Shown here: one piece after another, positions 19,458 to 31,629 of the stretch
Layout of the letters: the number at the start of each line of letters is the position of its first letter
Position numbering within the stretch: the stretch's first letter is position 1
DNA from: Viola odorata
Lineage: Eukaryota > Streptophyta > Magnoliopsida > Malpighiales > Violaceae
Assembly: GCA_963691705.1 (NCBI GenBank)
Contig: OY829542.1
Location: 21,934,579 to 21,998,578 of the forward strand
Reading direction: 5' to 3'
DNA length: 64,000 bases
The notes under the pieces: model-generated
What the model was told of the DNA's origin: nothing
What the model saw: the letters and a program-made list of their open reading frames with translations, nothing else
Database searches by the model: none
Translations under genes and position numbers: made by a program

Positions 19458-22400
19458 GAAATTTAGTATCCATGCTTCAATGGTAAAATCTTTTGTCTTT
19501 GCACTCCATATTGTTCATGGGAAAAGGCAGATTGTTTATTTCTCTCTTCCAAAGCTAAAGTGTATCATGATTGAGGTGATGTTAGCCTTTTGTGTATATT
19601 TTTACTTTAATCTATCTAATTTCTAAGTTCTAAAGATTCTTTGGAAAAGTGGTAACTAATGATTGCTGGATTAGTTTATTTAGCTTTTTACGCCTTAATT
19701 TATGCAATTCCTTTCAAGTGGATCTCGATTAAGATGGTTAGTGTTCTGTGAAGCTCTAAAACCTTTTGATAATAGACTCTTAAGGGTGAGAGACAAGTCT
19801 ACAATGTCTGTTTGTTTTTTTCAGCTCCAAGTGTCTAAAATCTTTTTATTGCAGATTTTTGGCTTACTCCTCTTAGTACTGGTGCTTTGTTCTCAATGTC
19901 AAAATTTCAACTGTAGAACTATTATTTAGGCATTGGCAGGTGCTTCAGTGCTTTGTTTTCTTGGTACAACTTGGCTTGTGTTCCATTTATGATGTCATTC
20001 ATTACACAAAGCTGGGATTGCACAGTTTTTATGATAACTGTGATCGGGGAATGATAGTTGATGCTGTCGGGCACAGTTACCTGGAATGCTGGTCCATTAT
20101 ACTTTGAGCTTTGTTTATGATAAGCTCATCAGAATAATAGCCAAAGCATATAAAGTGAGAGTCACTAGGCTCATCTGTAGTTGCAACTATTTGCTTAGCC
20201 AAGTTGAAACAACCCAACTTTTGCTGTCTCTAATGGTTCATATTTCAACTCTCAAGGGGCGTGTTAAATTTGATGGTGAGACACTTGTTCTTGTGCAACT
20301 GCTCAAGTAATATGCGTATGCTTTCTCCTGATATCTTTTTAAAATTGGGATTGTGTGACATGCTGGATCAAATCTCCGTGGGAATTCTATCCTTTTTAAT
20401 ACTCTTTGATCATAGAAATAAATACTGATGGATGCTTTGAATCCGTAAAGGTTGCACTCTGTACTGATTTTCTCCTTTTGTCATCTTAATCCTTTACTTT
20501 GAGTTTATGGAGCATCTATATTCATGTGTTGGTTATACAGGATTGCTGCTAATACATAAGCCTTCTTGGTGGGACTGGTCTTTGACAGAAGAAGCTAGCT
20601 ACAGGAAGAATCGGGCCATACTCATCTTTCAGAGAACCATCCAGTCCTAGCTTAGAGAGACCATTTGTTTGCTGACCAAGTAAGTATTTGAATGCCACTG
20701 TGTCAAACTAAGTGAGTTTGTTTGTTCTTTACCTAATCAATAGATACAGGAAATGTTGCTATATCAGCCCATCAACTGCTACTTGATTAGCTGTTTGGTA
20801 TAATCTTCAAATTGCAACATCAGTCCATCAACTGCTAGAAATACTTCTTGCACCCTGTTCTCTCTTGTATGATTAGCCGCTTAATTGACTTTTTTTGATG
20901 GTATTTAAGTCTTAAGAAGATTACATGAGCCACACATTTGCGTAGTTTATTTGCTTCAATGTGTTAATAAGTGGTTTGGTTTGGTTTGTAGGTGCTACCT
21001 TGGCGAGACGAAGAATTGAATTTCTTGTAAAAGATCTGCACAACATTTAGCAGAGATGGGGCAGTTTACAGAGGAAACAAAACGAGCAAAAGTTGACGAA
21101 GATCTATTTGCTGGAATTTAATTTTTGATTTGGCAAACAATGATGTGTTGATCCAAATCCATCCAAATTAAAGGTAAGTTCTCATAAATTATAGATTTCT
21201 GTTCTACAAAAGACCGAACCCCTTTATGTAATGAAAAAGATTGCATTTGTTTCTTGTGGTGAGTAGATTGTAGATAGGCTCATGGGCTGTGCTTTTCCAC
21301 TAAACTTATGGGGTTGCTCAAGAAAATGGGTGCCCATTTGATACTAGATAACAAGAATAGAAAATTTAGAATTGATTGTAACTTTATCTAATGGCAAAAT
21401 ATGAAATCCCTTAAAATACCTGGCCTATTTAAAAGAAAATGGTTATTCTTTTAGAGTAATCGAACGTAAAGCTACATGTATCGACTAATTTCTCCTTTCA
21501 TATTTTTTTATAAAACTTAAGTGCACTAAAAATAAAAAGAGCTCGGGTCGAGCGTTGGGCCCATGATGATATAGTTAGGTCTGCTATTCAAACATGCGTA
21601 CATGCAATGAAAGTTTGTGCCCTTGGGCTTAGAAGTTAGAAGTTAGAACAAGATGGCATGATGCGGCATGTGATCTGTTGTTACCTTGTCCCCCAAAGCA
21701 GCATTCTCATTTTATCCAATTCCCAACAACCTTAACCTAAACAAATTACTCTCTTTATTCTATATTATTTGTCATTTTATTTTTTATTTTTTATTTAAAT
21801 TACAAATCATTTTCTATTCTTTTAGATAAATTTTAGTATAATTTTTACTTTTATTATAAATTTAACAAACAATTCTGATGATATTTAGATACAATTTTTT
21901 TTAAAAAATTATGAGGGTAGATATATAAAAAATATCATTTTAATTATTTCTTTAATTTTAGTAGATGGATAAAAGAAGACAAGTAGTCATCCTTTTTCTT
22001 ACTTCCTTCCTACGTTTTTTTTTTCAATTTTCAAAGACCTCATCCTTTTTCTAAAGTAAGAGAACTTGAAATAGGGTGTTTTTAGTAAAAGCTCATGTTT
22101 TAGTTTAAAAGTAGGGTATTTAATAAATTATCCTTAAACGAATACTATTATGAAATTTATAAAGTAATAGTTTTATTTTATTTATTTAAAAAAAATTAAC
22201 TTAAAAATTATATTCCTTACCTTTATCGTAAATCAAATTCATAATTTAACTCATAAAAAAACATTATTATAAGTTTCTAATACGCTCGAATAATTCAAAG
22301 AGGACCGCTAGCCACTACGCACTAGAACTAGATCACCACGTGGCACGTGCACGCCATCCTTGGTTCTTTCTTGTGCCATAAAAACTGTCAGCAGCACGAT

Positions 22401-22719
22401 AAGTAGAAACCAACATCAATATTCATATTTCATAATGCATCGATAAAGGAGGAGAGTAATTTCCGCAAGAAAAAACCCTTTCCTATCGTCAGTTGCAAGA
22501 CTGATGCTACAAAGAAAAGAAAAAATGTAATTTGGTAACACTAGTTAGTTACTTTTTAATAAATTATTCTCAATTTATCGAGAGAGAAAAAATTAAGAAA
22601 ATAGAGCTACAGGGTGTTGTGTGCATGATTGAGATCAATGTGCAACCTTATAGATGAACTTCACGTTGTAAATCTTAACAATAACTACTTTCTTGTCCAC
22701 GTCAACAAACTAGAAGATT
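19458..22719. other. nMAT2 3' flank and intergenic DNA
   Basis: No convincing coding sequence. The first 1-1.7 kb is T-rich, as in 3' UTR or 3' introns of plant genes; 3' UTR introns are possible but not proven. From about 21730 to 22290 it is very AT-rich, with a stretch (21750-21850) that looks like a decayed MITE end but has no matching partner that I could find. A short near-duplicate (ATCAACTGCTA at about 20770 and 20829) is the only other repeat noticed. Confidence 0.4.
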
Positions 22720-22839
22720 ATATCAATGCCCACTATTTGACGGTGCAAACATGACACTCGGCGTTTTCGACATAGAATGAGCATCCACGGTTGTGGCGTG
22801 GGTACAGTTTCTAGGATTTTCACTCCACTTGTACAGTAA

Positions 22840-23868
22840 TTGAATTTTGAAAAGATTGGGAAGAGTTTGGGGAGACTTCTGAAGGTTGACTACAATACCT
22901 CGTCCACAGTTAGGGCTTTGTTTGCTCATTCGGAAATTGAACTGGATTTAAACGAACCTTTGGTTTCTAAGCTCAAAATCAAAGACCGCATGTTTCCTAT
23001 TGAGTACGAAGGGTTGCATCGTATTTGCTTCAAATGTGGAAGGTATGGAAATTTCAATTTCAAGCGCGGAATCCCATTAGGTGTGTGCCAACTCCTAATC
23101 CGAAACCTCAAGATGCGACCATAGGGGCTAAAACTCTTAGATTAAATTAAGGCAACACGATAAAAGGCCAAGGAAAATACGAGACCTGGATAATGGTTTA
23201 GGTTTGTTGGAGGGGATGCGAGAGCTAAAGTATCTAAGAAAAGTAAAGTTGTTGTTCAAGGCTCGCGTTTTGTCGTGTTGGACATCGAGGAGGAAGTTGT
23301 GCCGACTGTTGAGACTGTTTAACCTATTGAAAGTGGCAATGTCAAACTTGCTATTATGTTTCTATTGTGCCAAGAGTAGAAAAGAAGAAGGTTATGGTTA
23401 AGAAATCAGCGATTGCCTCTAACAGAGACAACTAATATTGCTAATATTTTTATACGATCGAAGCACACAACTAATATTGCTTGGTCTCCTCCTCCGGTGG
23501 ATGGTTTTATTAACTTTGATTGGGACGTCCAGGCGCAGTAGAATGCAAGCGGCCGCTGGTGGCGTTGTGAGGTACAATTGTGGGAACTTTCTTAGCGTTT
23601 AGCTGTTTCTCTTAGGGTTTGCAAAAAGCTTGGTCTCGTGGTTCGCACAAAATCATCCTCTAAGCCGATAACCAGAGTGTTGTTTCAAGTGATTTTTAGT
23701 GGCTTGCCTTGTCCTTATGCATACAAAATTCTTATGGGTTCTATTTTGTCTTTGTTGCGCCTTAATTGGGAGGTTAGAATTGCTCCTGTCTACAAGAAAA
23801 CTAATGTTGTTGCAGACGGATCTCGCTCCAAAATGTCTAAGACATGCATAAGAATGACAAAATCTTAG
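22840..23868 (+). pseudogene. Degenerate LINE fragments (ORF1 zinc-knuckle region and RNase H-like end)
   Basis: At 22840-23124 the translation (IGKSLGRLLKVDYNT, EYEGLHRICFKCGRYGN) matches the DUF4283/zinc-knuckle part of plant LINE ORF1. Further on, WSPPPVDGFINFDWD near 23500 and WEVRIAPVYKKTNVVADG at 23780-23830 match the start and end of the RNase H domain of LINE ORF2. Everything between is missing or scrambled, with many stops, so this is an old relic with large deletions. It ends abruptly against the Athila fragment near 23815-23830. Confidence 0.65.
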
Positions 23869-23925
23869 GACAGATGAAATCTCACTTTCAGGAATACATT
23901 TCCTAATCAATTGATCAGATCCAAT
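23815..23925 (-). pseudogene. Athila integrase, N-terminal zinc segment only
   Basis: The translation IRKCIPESEISSVLRFCHS followed by YACLRHFGAR matches the HHCC-type start of Ty3 integrase. The DDE core is absent: the sequence changes to LINE DNA right after it. Confidence 0.6.
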
Positions 23926-23988
23926 TTCCCATAGATAGGGGTCATCCCAGACGAAATACCTGCTGTCATGCTTAATCTTTACCTTTTC

Positions 23989-24591
23989 TTAAGCTGTTAA
24001 GTCTCCATGATGCTTACCCGTGGCTAAGAAATTGACTAGATCAGCGAACCATGGTCTCATCGCCTGGACATGAAATAGGTGTTCGTCAGGAAAATCATCT
24101 CTGATTGGTTCCAGGTCGCCTTTTAAAAGGCATCTGCTCAGGTGGTCTGCGACTAAGTTTTCCTTTCCTGCTTTGTCCTTAATCTCCAGATTATATTCCT
24201 GCAAAAGTAAAACCCAACGAATCAATCTTGGCTTAGATTCTGATTTGGTCAAGAGGTACCTTAAGGCCGCATGGTCAGAAAAGACTATGACTTTTGTTCC
24301 CAACAAATACGATCTGAATTTATCCAATGCAAAGATTATTGCAAACAATTCCTTTTCGGTTGTGGTGTAGTTCTTTTATGCATCGTCAAGCATCTTAGAG
24401 GCGTAGTAGATCACGTGTGGATCTCTGCCATTCTTCTGCCCTAGAACCGCACCAACGACTGAGTTGCTGGTGTCACACTTCAATTCGAATGGAAGGCTCC
24501 AATCTGGTGCTTGGATGATTGGGGTTGATGTGAGTTTCTCCTTAATCTTGTCAAACGCCACTTGGCAAGCTTCTTTAAAATTGAAGTCCAC
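23989..24591 (-). pseudogene. Athila pol, RNase H
   Basis: Two in-line open pieces, 24591-24376 (CDTSNSVVGAVLGQK, HVIYYASKMLDDA) and 24348-23989 ([44 protein letters not shown]), form the Ty3-type RNase H. They are separated by a stop near 24376. The end ([14 protein letters not shown]) leads toward integrase. Confidence 0.8.
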
Positions 24592-24597
24592 TTCTTT

Positions 24598-25803
24598 TTA
24601 TAAAAGCTTACACATCGGCTCCACTATCTTTGAAAAATCTTTAATAAACCTGCGGTAAAATCCTGCGTGGCCAAGAAAACTTCTAACCTCACGCACGTAT
24701 GAGGGGTAAGGCAAACTTTTTATAACATCAATCTTAGCCTGGTCTACTTTTATGCCTTTCTTAGAAACCACATGGCCTAAGACAATACCTTGTTCTACCA
24801 TAAAATGGCATTTTTCAAAGTTTAACACAAGATTAGTAGCTACGCATCTTTTCAAAATGTTTTCTAGGTTAGATAAGCATTGATCAAAATTATCACCATA
24901 CACGGTGAAGTCATCCATGAACACTTCAATACCTTTTTCCACATAGTCTGAAAAGATACTAACCATACACCTTTGAAAGGTGGTTGGTGGGTTGCACAAT
25001 CCGAATGGCATCCTCCTATATGCAAAGGTTCCGAAGGGGCATGTGAATGTCATCTTTTCTTGGTCTTCTAATGCCACTGGGATTTGATGAAATCCCGAGT
25101 AACCATTCAAGAAACAATAGTGGGATTTCCCAATCAATCTTTCCACCATTTGGTCAATGAATGGTAATGGAAAGTGATCCTTTCTCGTGACTTGGTTAAG
25201 TCTGCGGTAGTCTATGCAGACCCTCCATCCATTCTGAATTCTTGTGGTCCTTTTTACTCCATCCTCTCCTTTGGTCACGGTAATTCCTGTCTTCTTAGGT
25301 ACAACCTGCATAGGGGAAACCCACGCACTATTAGAGATCGGGTAAATAATTCCAGCATCAAGTAATTTAATAATTTATTTCTTGACAACTTCCATCATCG
25401 GAGGGTTTAGCCTCCATTGGGGTTGTCTAACTGTTTTCTTATCCTCTTCCATATGAATCTTGTGGGTACAAATGGTTGAGGATATCCCCTTGATGTCTGC
25501 CAAGGTCCATCCAATAGCTTCTTTGTGTTCCTTCAACACGGTTGTCAATCTGGCTTCTTCCTCGCTGGAAAGCTTAGCTGAGATTATTACTGGTAGAGTC
25601 TTGTCTTGGCCTAGATAGGCATACTTAAGGTGATCTGGCAACTCCTTAAGATCAAGCTTGGGTGCCTGCACAATAGATGGTAAAACCTTAGAATCAGACA
25701 TGCTAAACAATGGGCAATTCAATGATTCCTTCAATGGTTTAGTCTCGTGGAGATCTATTAAGATCTCCCTAAGATCTTCTCGGTTTCGCACTCGGTCTTC
25801 CAA
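24598..25803 (-). pseudogene. Athila pol, reverse transcriptase
   Basis: RT domain. The N-terminal part at 25803-25375 (AIGWTLADIKGISSTICTHK) is followed by a TAA at 25375-25377. The frame then continues through IIKLLDAGIIYPISNSAWVS into a 237-codon stretch at 25311-24598. Motifs: WRVCIDYRRLNQVTRKDHFP, TFTCPFGTFAYRRMPFGLCN and the catalytic FMDD in IEVFMDDFTVYGD, then HVVSKKGIKVDQAKID and RSFLGHAGFYRRFIKDFSKI. The catalytic residues are kept but the frame is broken at both ends. Confidence 0.85.
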
Positions 25804-25865
25804 TTTTGAAATTGTCTTAGCTGAGATACTTCTGCTTAAGACAAAATCAAGTGGGTCAGTAGCAC

Positions 25866-27002
25866 TTAAGTCTGCAGTTCTTCTTCGATAGGGTATAAAA
25901 TATCAATAAAATTAACACTGTGAGTCTCATTTTGATATTTTAATCCCTCCTTCATATAGAACTTAATCGTGCTCCCAAAGAATTCCAAAATGATACTTCC
26001 TTCATATACATATATCTTTGCTCTAGCTGACCTAAGGAAAGGTCTCCCTAGAAGCACATCTGTTGTACATTAAGGCAAGTCAGAATCCATCTCAACAATA
26101 TAAAAATCCACAAGGTATATAAAATTATTGACTTGGACAAGAACGTCCTCTACTACTCCCTTATGATGAATTATGGTTCAGTCAGCCAATTGAATCAACA
26201 CATGCATCTCTTTCATTGGTCCCATTTGTAATGTCTCGTATTCTTTCAAGGACATCACGTTGATTCCAGCCCCTAAGTCGCAAAGAGCTTTTTCCACTAT
26301 TTCGTTCCCTATCTTACAAGGGATAGTGAAGGTTCCTTGATCTCCGCACTTCTCCGGGAGTTTGCTCTGAAGTACTGAGGAAACATTCTGTGTAAGATTC
26401 ACTCTCTCCATTCCTGCAAGTTTTCTTTTGTTAGTACAGAGTTCTTTTAAGAATTTTGCATAAGATGGTACTTTAGAAATTAAATCTAGCATAGGAATAT
26501 TCACTACCACTTTACCAAAAATTCTCATGAATTCCTTAGGCTCGTCTAACTTCTTCTGTTTGGAAGACTTGGGAGGATAGGGTGGTGGAATCTCCACTGG
26601 TTCTAGAGGTTTGGAACTCTGCTCATCAGTCTTAGCCACTGGCTTGGCTAAGATCGGCTGGTCTTTTTCTGTTTCGACTGGATCATCAGTCTTAGTCTCA
26701 GTCTTACCCAAGATTGATTTCGGTTGAGATTCTGCTTGTATTTCTTCGTCCACATCATCATCCTCATCCCCAAATAGTCGATTATGTATATCCTGGTCCG
26801 ACTTTGCTCCCTTCCTTTCAGGTAGGACGCTTCCACTCCTTAGATGAATAGCACTTACATTGTGCCTGGGATTATTTTCAGTGGTGGAAGGTAATTTGCC
26901 TCCCGGTTCAGGTAGCTGTGTCTGTTGAGTAAATTGGCTGATTTGCTTTTGCATCTCTACGTTCTGTTTCTGCATCTCAACAAGACTGGATTTGGGTTGC
27001 AA
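25866..27002 (-). pseudogene. Athila pol, protease region
   Basis: Aspartic protease of the Athila polyprotein. The 274-codon stretch 26178-27002 carries a charged linker (KSSKQKKLDEPKEFMRIF) and the active-site segment LCDLGAGINVMSLKEYE, where the usual D-[ST]-G core reads DLGAGIN as in Athila relatives. The C-terminal part of the domain (LLGRPFLRSARAKI) lies at 26057-25866 after a break near 26070-26177. Non-functional as a continuous protein. Confidence 0.75.
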
Positions 27003-27009
27003 GCATGAA

Positions 27010-28056
27010 TTTTTGCAACGTCTCTTCTATAGGAACTCCAGTAATCTTAAGCGGTTGAGGTGCAGGAGGTAATAGTGGGACATTGGTCTTATTTGCTCCA
27101 GGTGGTCTGGGTACGAAGTGTTGGAAATTAATGGGAGATTGTTGTGGTTGTCGGCTGTATTGTTGTTGTGGTTGTTGGCTAGGTTGAGGCGGATCTTGCC
27201 TCCACCTTAGATTGGGATGTTATCTCCAAGGGTATTGGTTACTTTCATGTGGGAATCTAGGTTGTCCTTGATTGTAACCATATGCTGCATTCACTGGGTT
27301 TGGGGCTGGATCACCTGGCTGTTTTACCATGTAACAACTATGGGTTGGATGATCTAATTGTTGGCAAATCCCGCAGATCGAGGGCATAGGATTAGTTACT
27401 GCTACTGTAGTTTGTACCTAAGATGTTGCACTTGTAGAAAGATTCATCAGTATGTTAGTAATCTTATCAAGCTTATTTTCAACATTTAAAGCATTCAAAG
27501 AAGAAGGTGCAAAATTTCTCTTAGATGAGGTGTTATTTTGGCAATTATCGGCCATTGTTTGGAGAAGCAATTTGGCTCTTGTTGGTGTAAGATCTTGAAG
27601 TGCTCCTCCAGCGGCTGCATCTAATCTCTCCTTATCCTTCACACACATTCCATCATAGAAATATTGGATTAGGAGGTGGTCAGCCACTCCATGGGTAGGG
27701 CAAATGTCTTGAAGGTCTCTAAACCTTTGATGATACTCGCTCAAACTCTCCCCTCCTCTCTGCTGAATGGAAACCAAATTCTTTCTAGTTAGACCCGCCT
27801 TAGTCGCGTTCCAATATTTGTTCAGAAAGGTAGCGGACATATCTCCCCATGTTGTAATAGTGGTATGGGGCAAGCTATAGAACCAATTCTTAGCTGAGTC
27901 TTCAAGAGACCAAGGAAATGATTTCAGTTTGGCTCTCTCGATTGATACTCCCACTGGTTTTAGGGTATCACATTGGAGGTGAAGGTTTCTCAAATGGTTA
28001 TATGGATTCTCGTTTGAGTGGCCATGGAACTTGGTTAAGTTGGCTATGATGTTTGT
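27010..28056 (-). pseudogene. Athila-type gag (5'-truncated, broken)
   Basis: Capsid protein of an Athila element. The 225-codon open stretch ending at 27418 holds the gag core (FHGHSNENPYNHLRNLHLQC, FPWSLEDSAKNWFYSLP, FLNKYWNATKAGLTRK, YHQRFRDLQDICPTHG). Downstream, in frame after a stop at 27418, follows a CCHC-like knuckle (CGICQQLDHPTHSC) and a Gln/Pro-rich tail with more stops (near 27223 and 27000). The first residues are missing because the copia LTR starts at 28060. Confidence 0.75.
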
Positions 28057-28059
28057 CTT

Positions 28060-28200
28060 TGTTAGAATAGTGTATGTATTAGTATACGTATTCATAGGTA
28101 TATGTATTGGTAGAAGTATAGTACAGAGTACATACTATATATATGTGTGTATACCCTTCATTAATGATAAGAAAAAACATTTTCTTCATTTGAGTTTACA
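28060..28200 (+). mobile_element. 5' LTR of a Ty1/copia element (141 bp)
   Basis: TGTTAGAATAGTGTATGTAT ... CATTTGAGTTTACA with TG...CA ends, followed directly by a primer-binding-site-like sequence. Very short LTRs are typical of Ale/Retrofit-type copia elements. It interrupts the Athila gag, so it inserted after Athila. The 3' LTR is not present. Confidence 0.7.
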
Positions 28201-28212
28201 TGGTAGCGGAGC
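28201..28212 (+). other. Copia primer-binding site
   Basis: TGGTAGCGGAGC differs at two positions from TGGTATCAGAGC, the usual plant copia site complementary to initiator methionine tRNA. Confidence 0.6.
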
Positions 28213-28884
28213 AAAACTGAGCTCCCCTTTGCTGTCTCTGCTGTCTTTTGTTAGGAACCACTTCTAGACGTCTCCCATTCTCACCGCCCTCATAAAATGG
28301 AGCAGACGGCTGAGACGAGTCAGGAGCAGTCAGAATGAAGCAATTCCGACCGTCAACGCGCCTCCACGCGCAGCCGGAACGTCCGACCCTCTCCTCCATG
28401 CGTCGGCGCATGGGAGCACGTCCGGCCACCAGCATCGACGCCGCCACCTAGGTTTTGTTCGTCTCGTCATTTCTGTCAGGTATCTGTGGTCGCTTTGCTA
28501 TTTTGGCTGCGTTTTCTTTCCGTTCTGTTATAAGTCCGAAATTGCCCTTGGGTGTCTTGGTATTTGCTTGAACTTTTGCTCATTTTGCTCGAACGTTTGG
28601 TCGCTCTGAAGTCTGAATTTACTGCTGGTTGTACTTGGTTGGCTTGTTTGCATCTTGTCACTCTATATTTATTCCGAATTTGTTGAGTATTTGCTTGGTT
28701 GGCTACGCATTTGCTTAGTTTGAGTACTACTTACGGGTACTCTTTGCTTCGAATTTGCTGGACTCGTTGGGGTCTGTTTGCTTGGTTCGCTGACTTGTGT
28801 TTAGTCACTCCGTATTTGCTCTGTATTCCGTTGGTATTTGCTTGTATTCATTGCTGAAATTATGTCACTTGGTGTGGCCTCAAG
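28213..28884 (+). other. Copia leader; gag not recognisable
   Basis: Between the LTR and the protease there is room for only about 0.67 kb. It begins with GC-rich DNA and then turns into T-rich DNA with repeated ATTTGCTTGGTT-like motifs (28590-28850). No gag core or CCHC knuckle is visible, so gag appears deleted. Confidence 0.5.
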
Positions 28885-30517
28885 ATGAACTCTATTAATT
28901 TTATCGGGTTACCTAGTTCCTTCTCTAGAAAGACTGTAACAATCTCTGCAGATGAGTATGCTAAATTCTCTCAGTATCTAGAATGGGTGAAAGCAAACTC
29001 GAGTACTAAATCAGCTGAGTTAGGTAAATCCTGTCTTGTTTCCTCTTCTGACAAATGGACAATCGACTCTGGTGCAAATGAGTATATGACAGGTAATCCT
29101 AATCTATTGACAAGCTTTAAGAAGCTCACAACATCTTCTGCTGTCACTATTGCTGATGGCACCACCTGTAATGTTGAGGGTTCTGGTACAGCTAAACCAA
29201 CTTCTACTATTACTGTCATCTGTATTTAGTCTACTTGAGTTGACTTTTAACCTGATGTCAGTAAGTAAGCTCACGAAAGACCTCAACTGCTTCATCTTCT
29301 TCTTCCCTGATCATTGTCTTATTCAGGATCTAGTGACGAAGAAAATACTTGGTAGAGGGCATGTGTCTGGTGGTCTTTATTTTCTTGATCTGTGGGTACC
29401 AAAGCCAATAGCTTGTCTCAGCAGTACTTCTTTGTTTGAAACTCACTGCCATTTGGGACATCCATGTCTACAATATCTAAGGAAATTGTGTCCACAATTC
29501 AAGTCTGCTCCTTCTCTGGATTGCGAGTCTTGTCACTTTGCGAAACATCATCGCACCTCTTTGGGCCCTCGTACTAGTAAACGTGCGGATTCTGCTTTTG
29601 CATTAGTTCATTCGGATGTGTGGGGTCCATGTTCTGTTACTTCTAAACTAGGTTTTAGATACTTTATCACCTTTGTGGATGATTACTCTAGAATGACTTG
29701 GATATATTTCATGAAAAATCGTTCTGAGGTGTTTTCTCATTTTTGTGCATTTTGTACTGAAATAAAAACTCAATTTGATGTGTCTGTTCGTATATTGCAA
29801 AGTGATAATGCTAAGGAATATATGTCTGAGTCCTTTCATCAGTATATGACTCAGCATGGTATCTTGCATCAATCTTCTTGTGTTGACACACCAGCTCAAA
29901 ACGGTGTGGCTGAAAGGAAGAATAGACACCTCTTAGAGACTGCTCATGCTCTATTATTTCAGAACAAGGTTCCCAAGCAATTTTGGGTTGACGTTGTTTC
30001 TACAGCTTGCTTCTTGATTAATCGTATGCCTTCTACAGTTCTTGATGATGGTATTCCAATTACCGTACTTGCTCCTGGTAAACCATTATTCCCCATTGAG
30101 CCTAACATTTTTGGTAGCACCTGCTATATTCGTGATGTTCGTCCTCACATCACAAAGTTAGATCCTAAGGCTTTAAAGTGTGTCTTCTTGGGGTATGCTA
30201 GACTTCAGAAGGGATACAGATGCTACTCTCCGGATCTCCAAAAAGACCTTGTGTCTACTGATGTTGCCTTCTCTGAACATGTACCATTCTTCTCATCTCA
30301 TCCTACTCCCACTCGACAGGATGATGATCATGATGATGATGATTGGCTGGTTTATTCCTCCACCCCTTTGGGTGATTCTCAGCCTTCTTCTTCGGGTACT
30401 TCTACGGAACCTCTTAGAGAGAGTGTCCCCGTTAAGCATCCTGATCTTCCAGTTATGAGAGACCCATCTTGTAGTGATCCTTTTTCGGGTACTTCTGCGG
30501 AACCTCTTGGAGAGTGA
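28885..30517 (+). pseudogene. Ty1/copia pol fragment: protease and integrase
   Basis: The protease active-site segment WTIDSGANEYMTGNPNLLTS lies at 29056-29115. A shift near 29215 moves the frame to the long stretch ending at 30517. The latter has the GAG-pre-integrase knuckle (HCHLGHPCLQYLRKLC, CESCHFAKHHR) and the integrase core with its D, D, E residues in LVHSDVWGP, LQSDNAKEY and QNGVAERKNRHLLE. It continues into the C-terminal region (YIRDVRPHITKLDPKALKC) and an acidic linker. The sequence ends abruptly at about 30514, so RT and RNase H are absent. The frame uses near-cognate starts upstream; no true gag-pol start was identified. Confidence 0.85.
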
Positions 30518-31594
30518 TAAGATCCGAGATCTCTTCGGGTCGGAAAACGGTTGCTGCAGCTAGTCGGAGGGGAAGCGATTGGCGTCAGAGATACCTGCAA
30601 AGCGCCGGAGGGGGACTCCGGCGTAGACACTCCGATGCTTAAGTTAGTTCGAGTTTATAGAATGGTAGAGGTTCTCCAAGATGATCTCGATCTTACCTTC
30701 TGTTTGGAAAGATGGGGGTATTTATAGGCCGAAGTTGGCGATACCTGACAGCGATAAGGGCGCAGCGATAAGCATCGTCCGAAGATATCGCCTCCAGCGA
30801 TAATGGGTGAGCCATCGCGGGCGATAATCACATAAGGCCTATCAGGAGCGACATCCTCTTAGTTCCTCTAGGATGGGATGACGCCGTGCGCGTAAAGATG
30901 CATGAGATCCCCCCCCCGCTGAAGTCGACCATCCTAGGAAACTTCCGCCGGCCCGGGCGATAGGTTGGCTTTTCAGGGAAGCGTATAGAGACTCATCAAG
31001 GATAGATGCCGTGGCTACAATATTGTCGTCAGGGGCATAACAATTGTTATCATAAGCCCAACTGAAAACTAGCCCGAGTGTTCACCAAGGGCTATCCATG
31101 TCTGACATCTTTAGATAGGGTTTTGCTCTGTCATGAGGCGATATTTCCACAGAGGGCTTGGGCTTTCTTTATCGTTCAAAGGCTGATCAATCCTAATGCG
31201 GAACGAGGGCTTAGATCCACAACTTTCCACTAATCCGGTCAAGTTCGTTCTTGTTTCTTGTCAAAAAGACCCGTCTCCTCGGGACGTTAAGAATTCTACT
31301 AGGAGGCCGTTAGGGCGCTCGCGATTTTGAAGGCATCACTTTTATTCAGCGATACTGGCCCATTTGTCCTTTCAATAGGACTTATGAAGTCTCAGCTTCG
31401 TTCGAGTCATAGAAGGACCGTCGATAGGTCGCTTGCGATATCATCGCGTATATTCAGCCAGGCCGCACCATGGGCTGTCATATATTTTGGGTCTATCGTT
31501 CTTCCACGTGTTCTGCAAAGGCACAGAGGAGATAGAAACATATATAGAAGTTAGCAAACTTTATACTTACAGAGGTTCGAGGTCACACGTGCCC

Positions 31595-31596
<2 letters not shown>
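30515..31596 (-). mobile_element. LTR-like fragment of another Tat-group element
   Basis: On the - strand a TATA box (GGCCTATAAATACCCCC, about 30714-30730) is followed by a CT-rich leader. Then comes the GC-rich stretch TTAAGCATCGGAGTGTCTAC plus CGCCGGAGTCCCCCTCCGGC and TTTGCAGG, a pattern I associate with R/U5 of Tat/Retand-type LTRs. The - strand end is GATCTTATCA at 30515, abutting the copia fragment. Repeated GCGATA motifs fill 30740-30800. No internal region accompanies it, so it could be a solo or truncated LTR. No target-site duplication was found. Confidence 0.45.

Positions 31597-31627
<31 letters not shown>
31597..31627. repeat. Poly(T) run of 31
   Basis: Uninterrupted T tract, possibly a reverse-complemented poly(A) tail or slippage product. 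Downstream to about 31830 are degenerate TTATGGTTATCGCGGC-like repeats. Confidence 0.9.

Positions 31628-31629
<2 letters not shown>

Larger units (their letters stand above)
23815..28056 (-). mobile_element. Truncated Athila-lineage Ty3 retrotransposon
   Basis: On the - strand in order: gag (28056-27010), protease (27002-25866), reverse transcriptase (25803-24598), RNase H (24591-23989) and the N-terminal zinc segment of integrase (23925-23815). It is then cut against LINE DNA. The gag start is cut at 28056-28060, where a copia LTR begins. Athila assignment rests on the RT motif set (IEVFMDDFTVYGD, MPFGLCNPPTTFQRCM) and the gag core. The 5' LTR may be the Athila-like LTR at about 32110-33790, now separated by later insertions. 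Confidence 0.8.

Noticed and set aside
21750..22290. AT-rich stretch considered as a MITE
   Set aside because: One end looks like a decayed Stowaway terminus but no inverted partner or duplication could be found.
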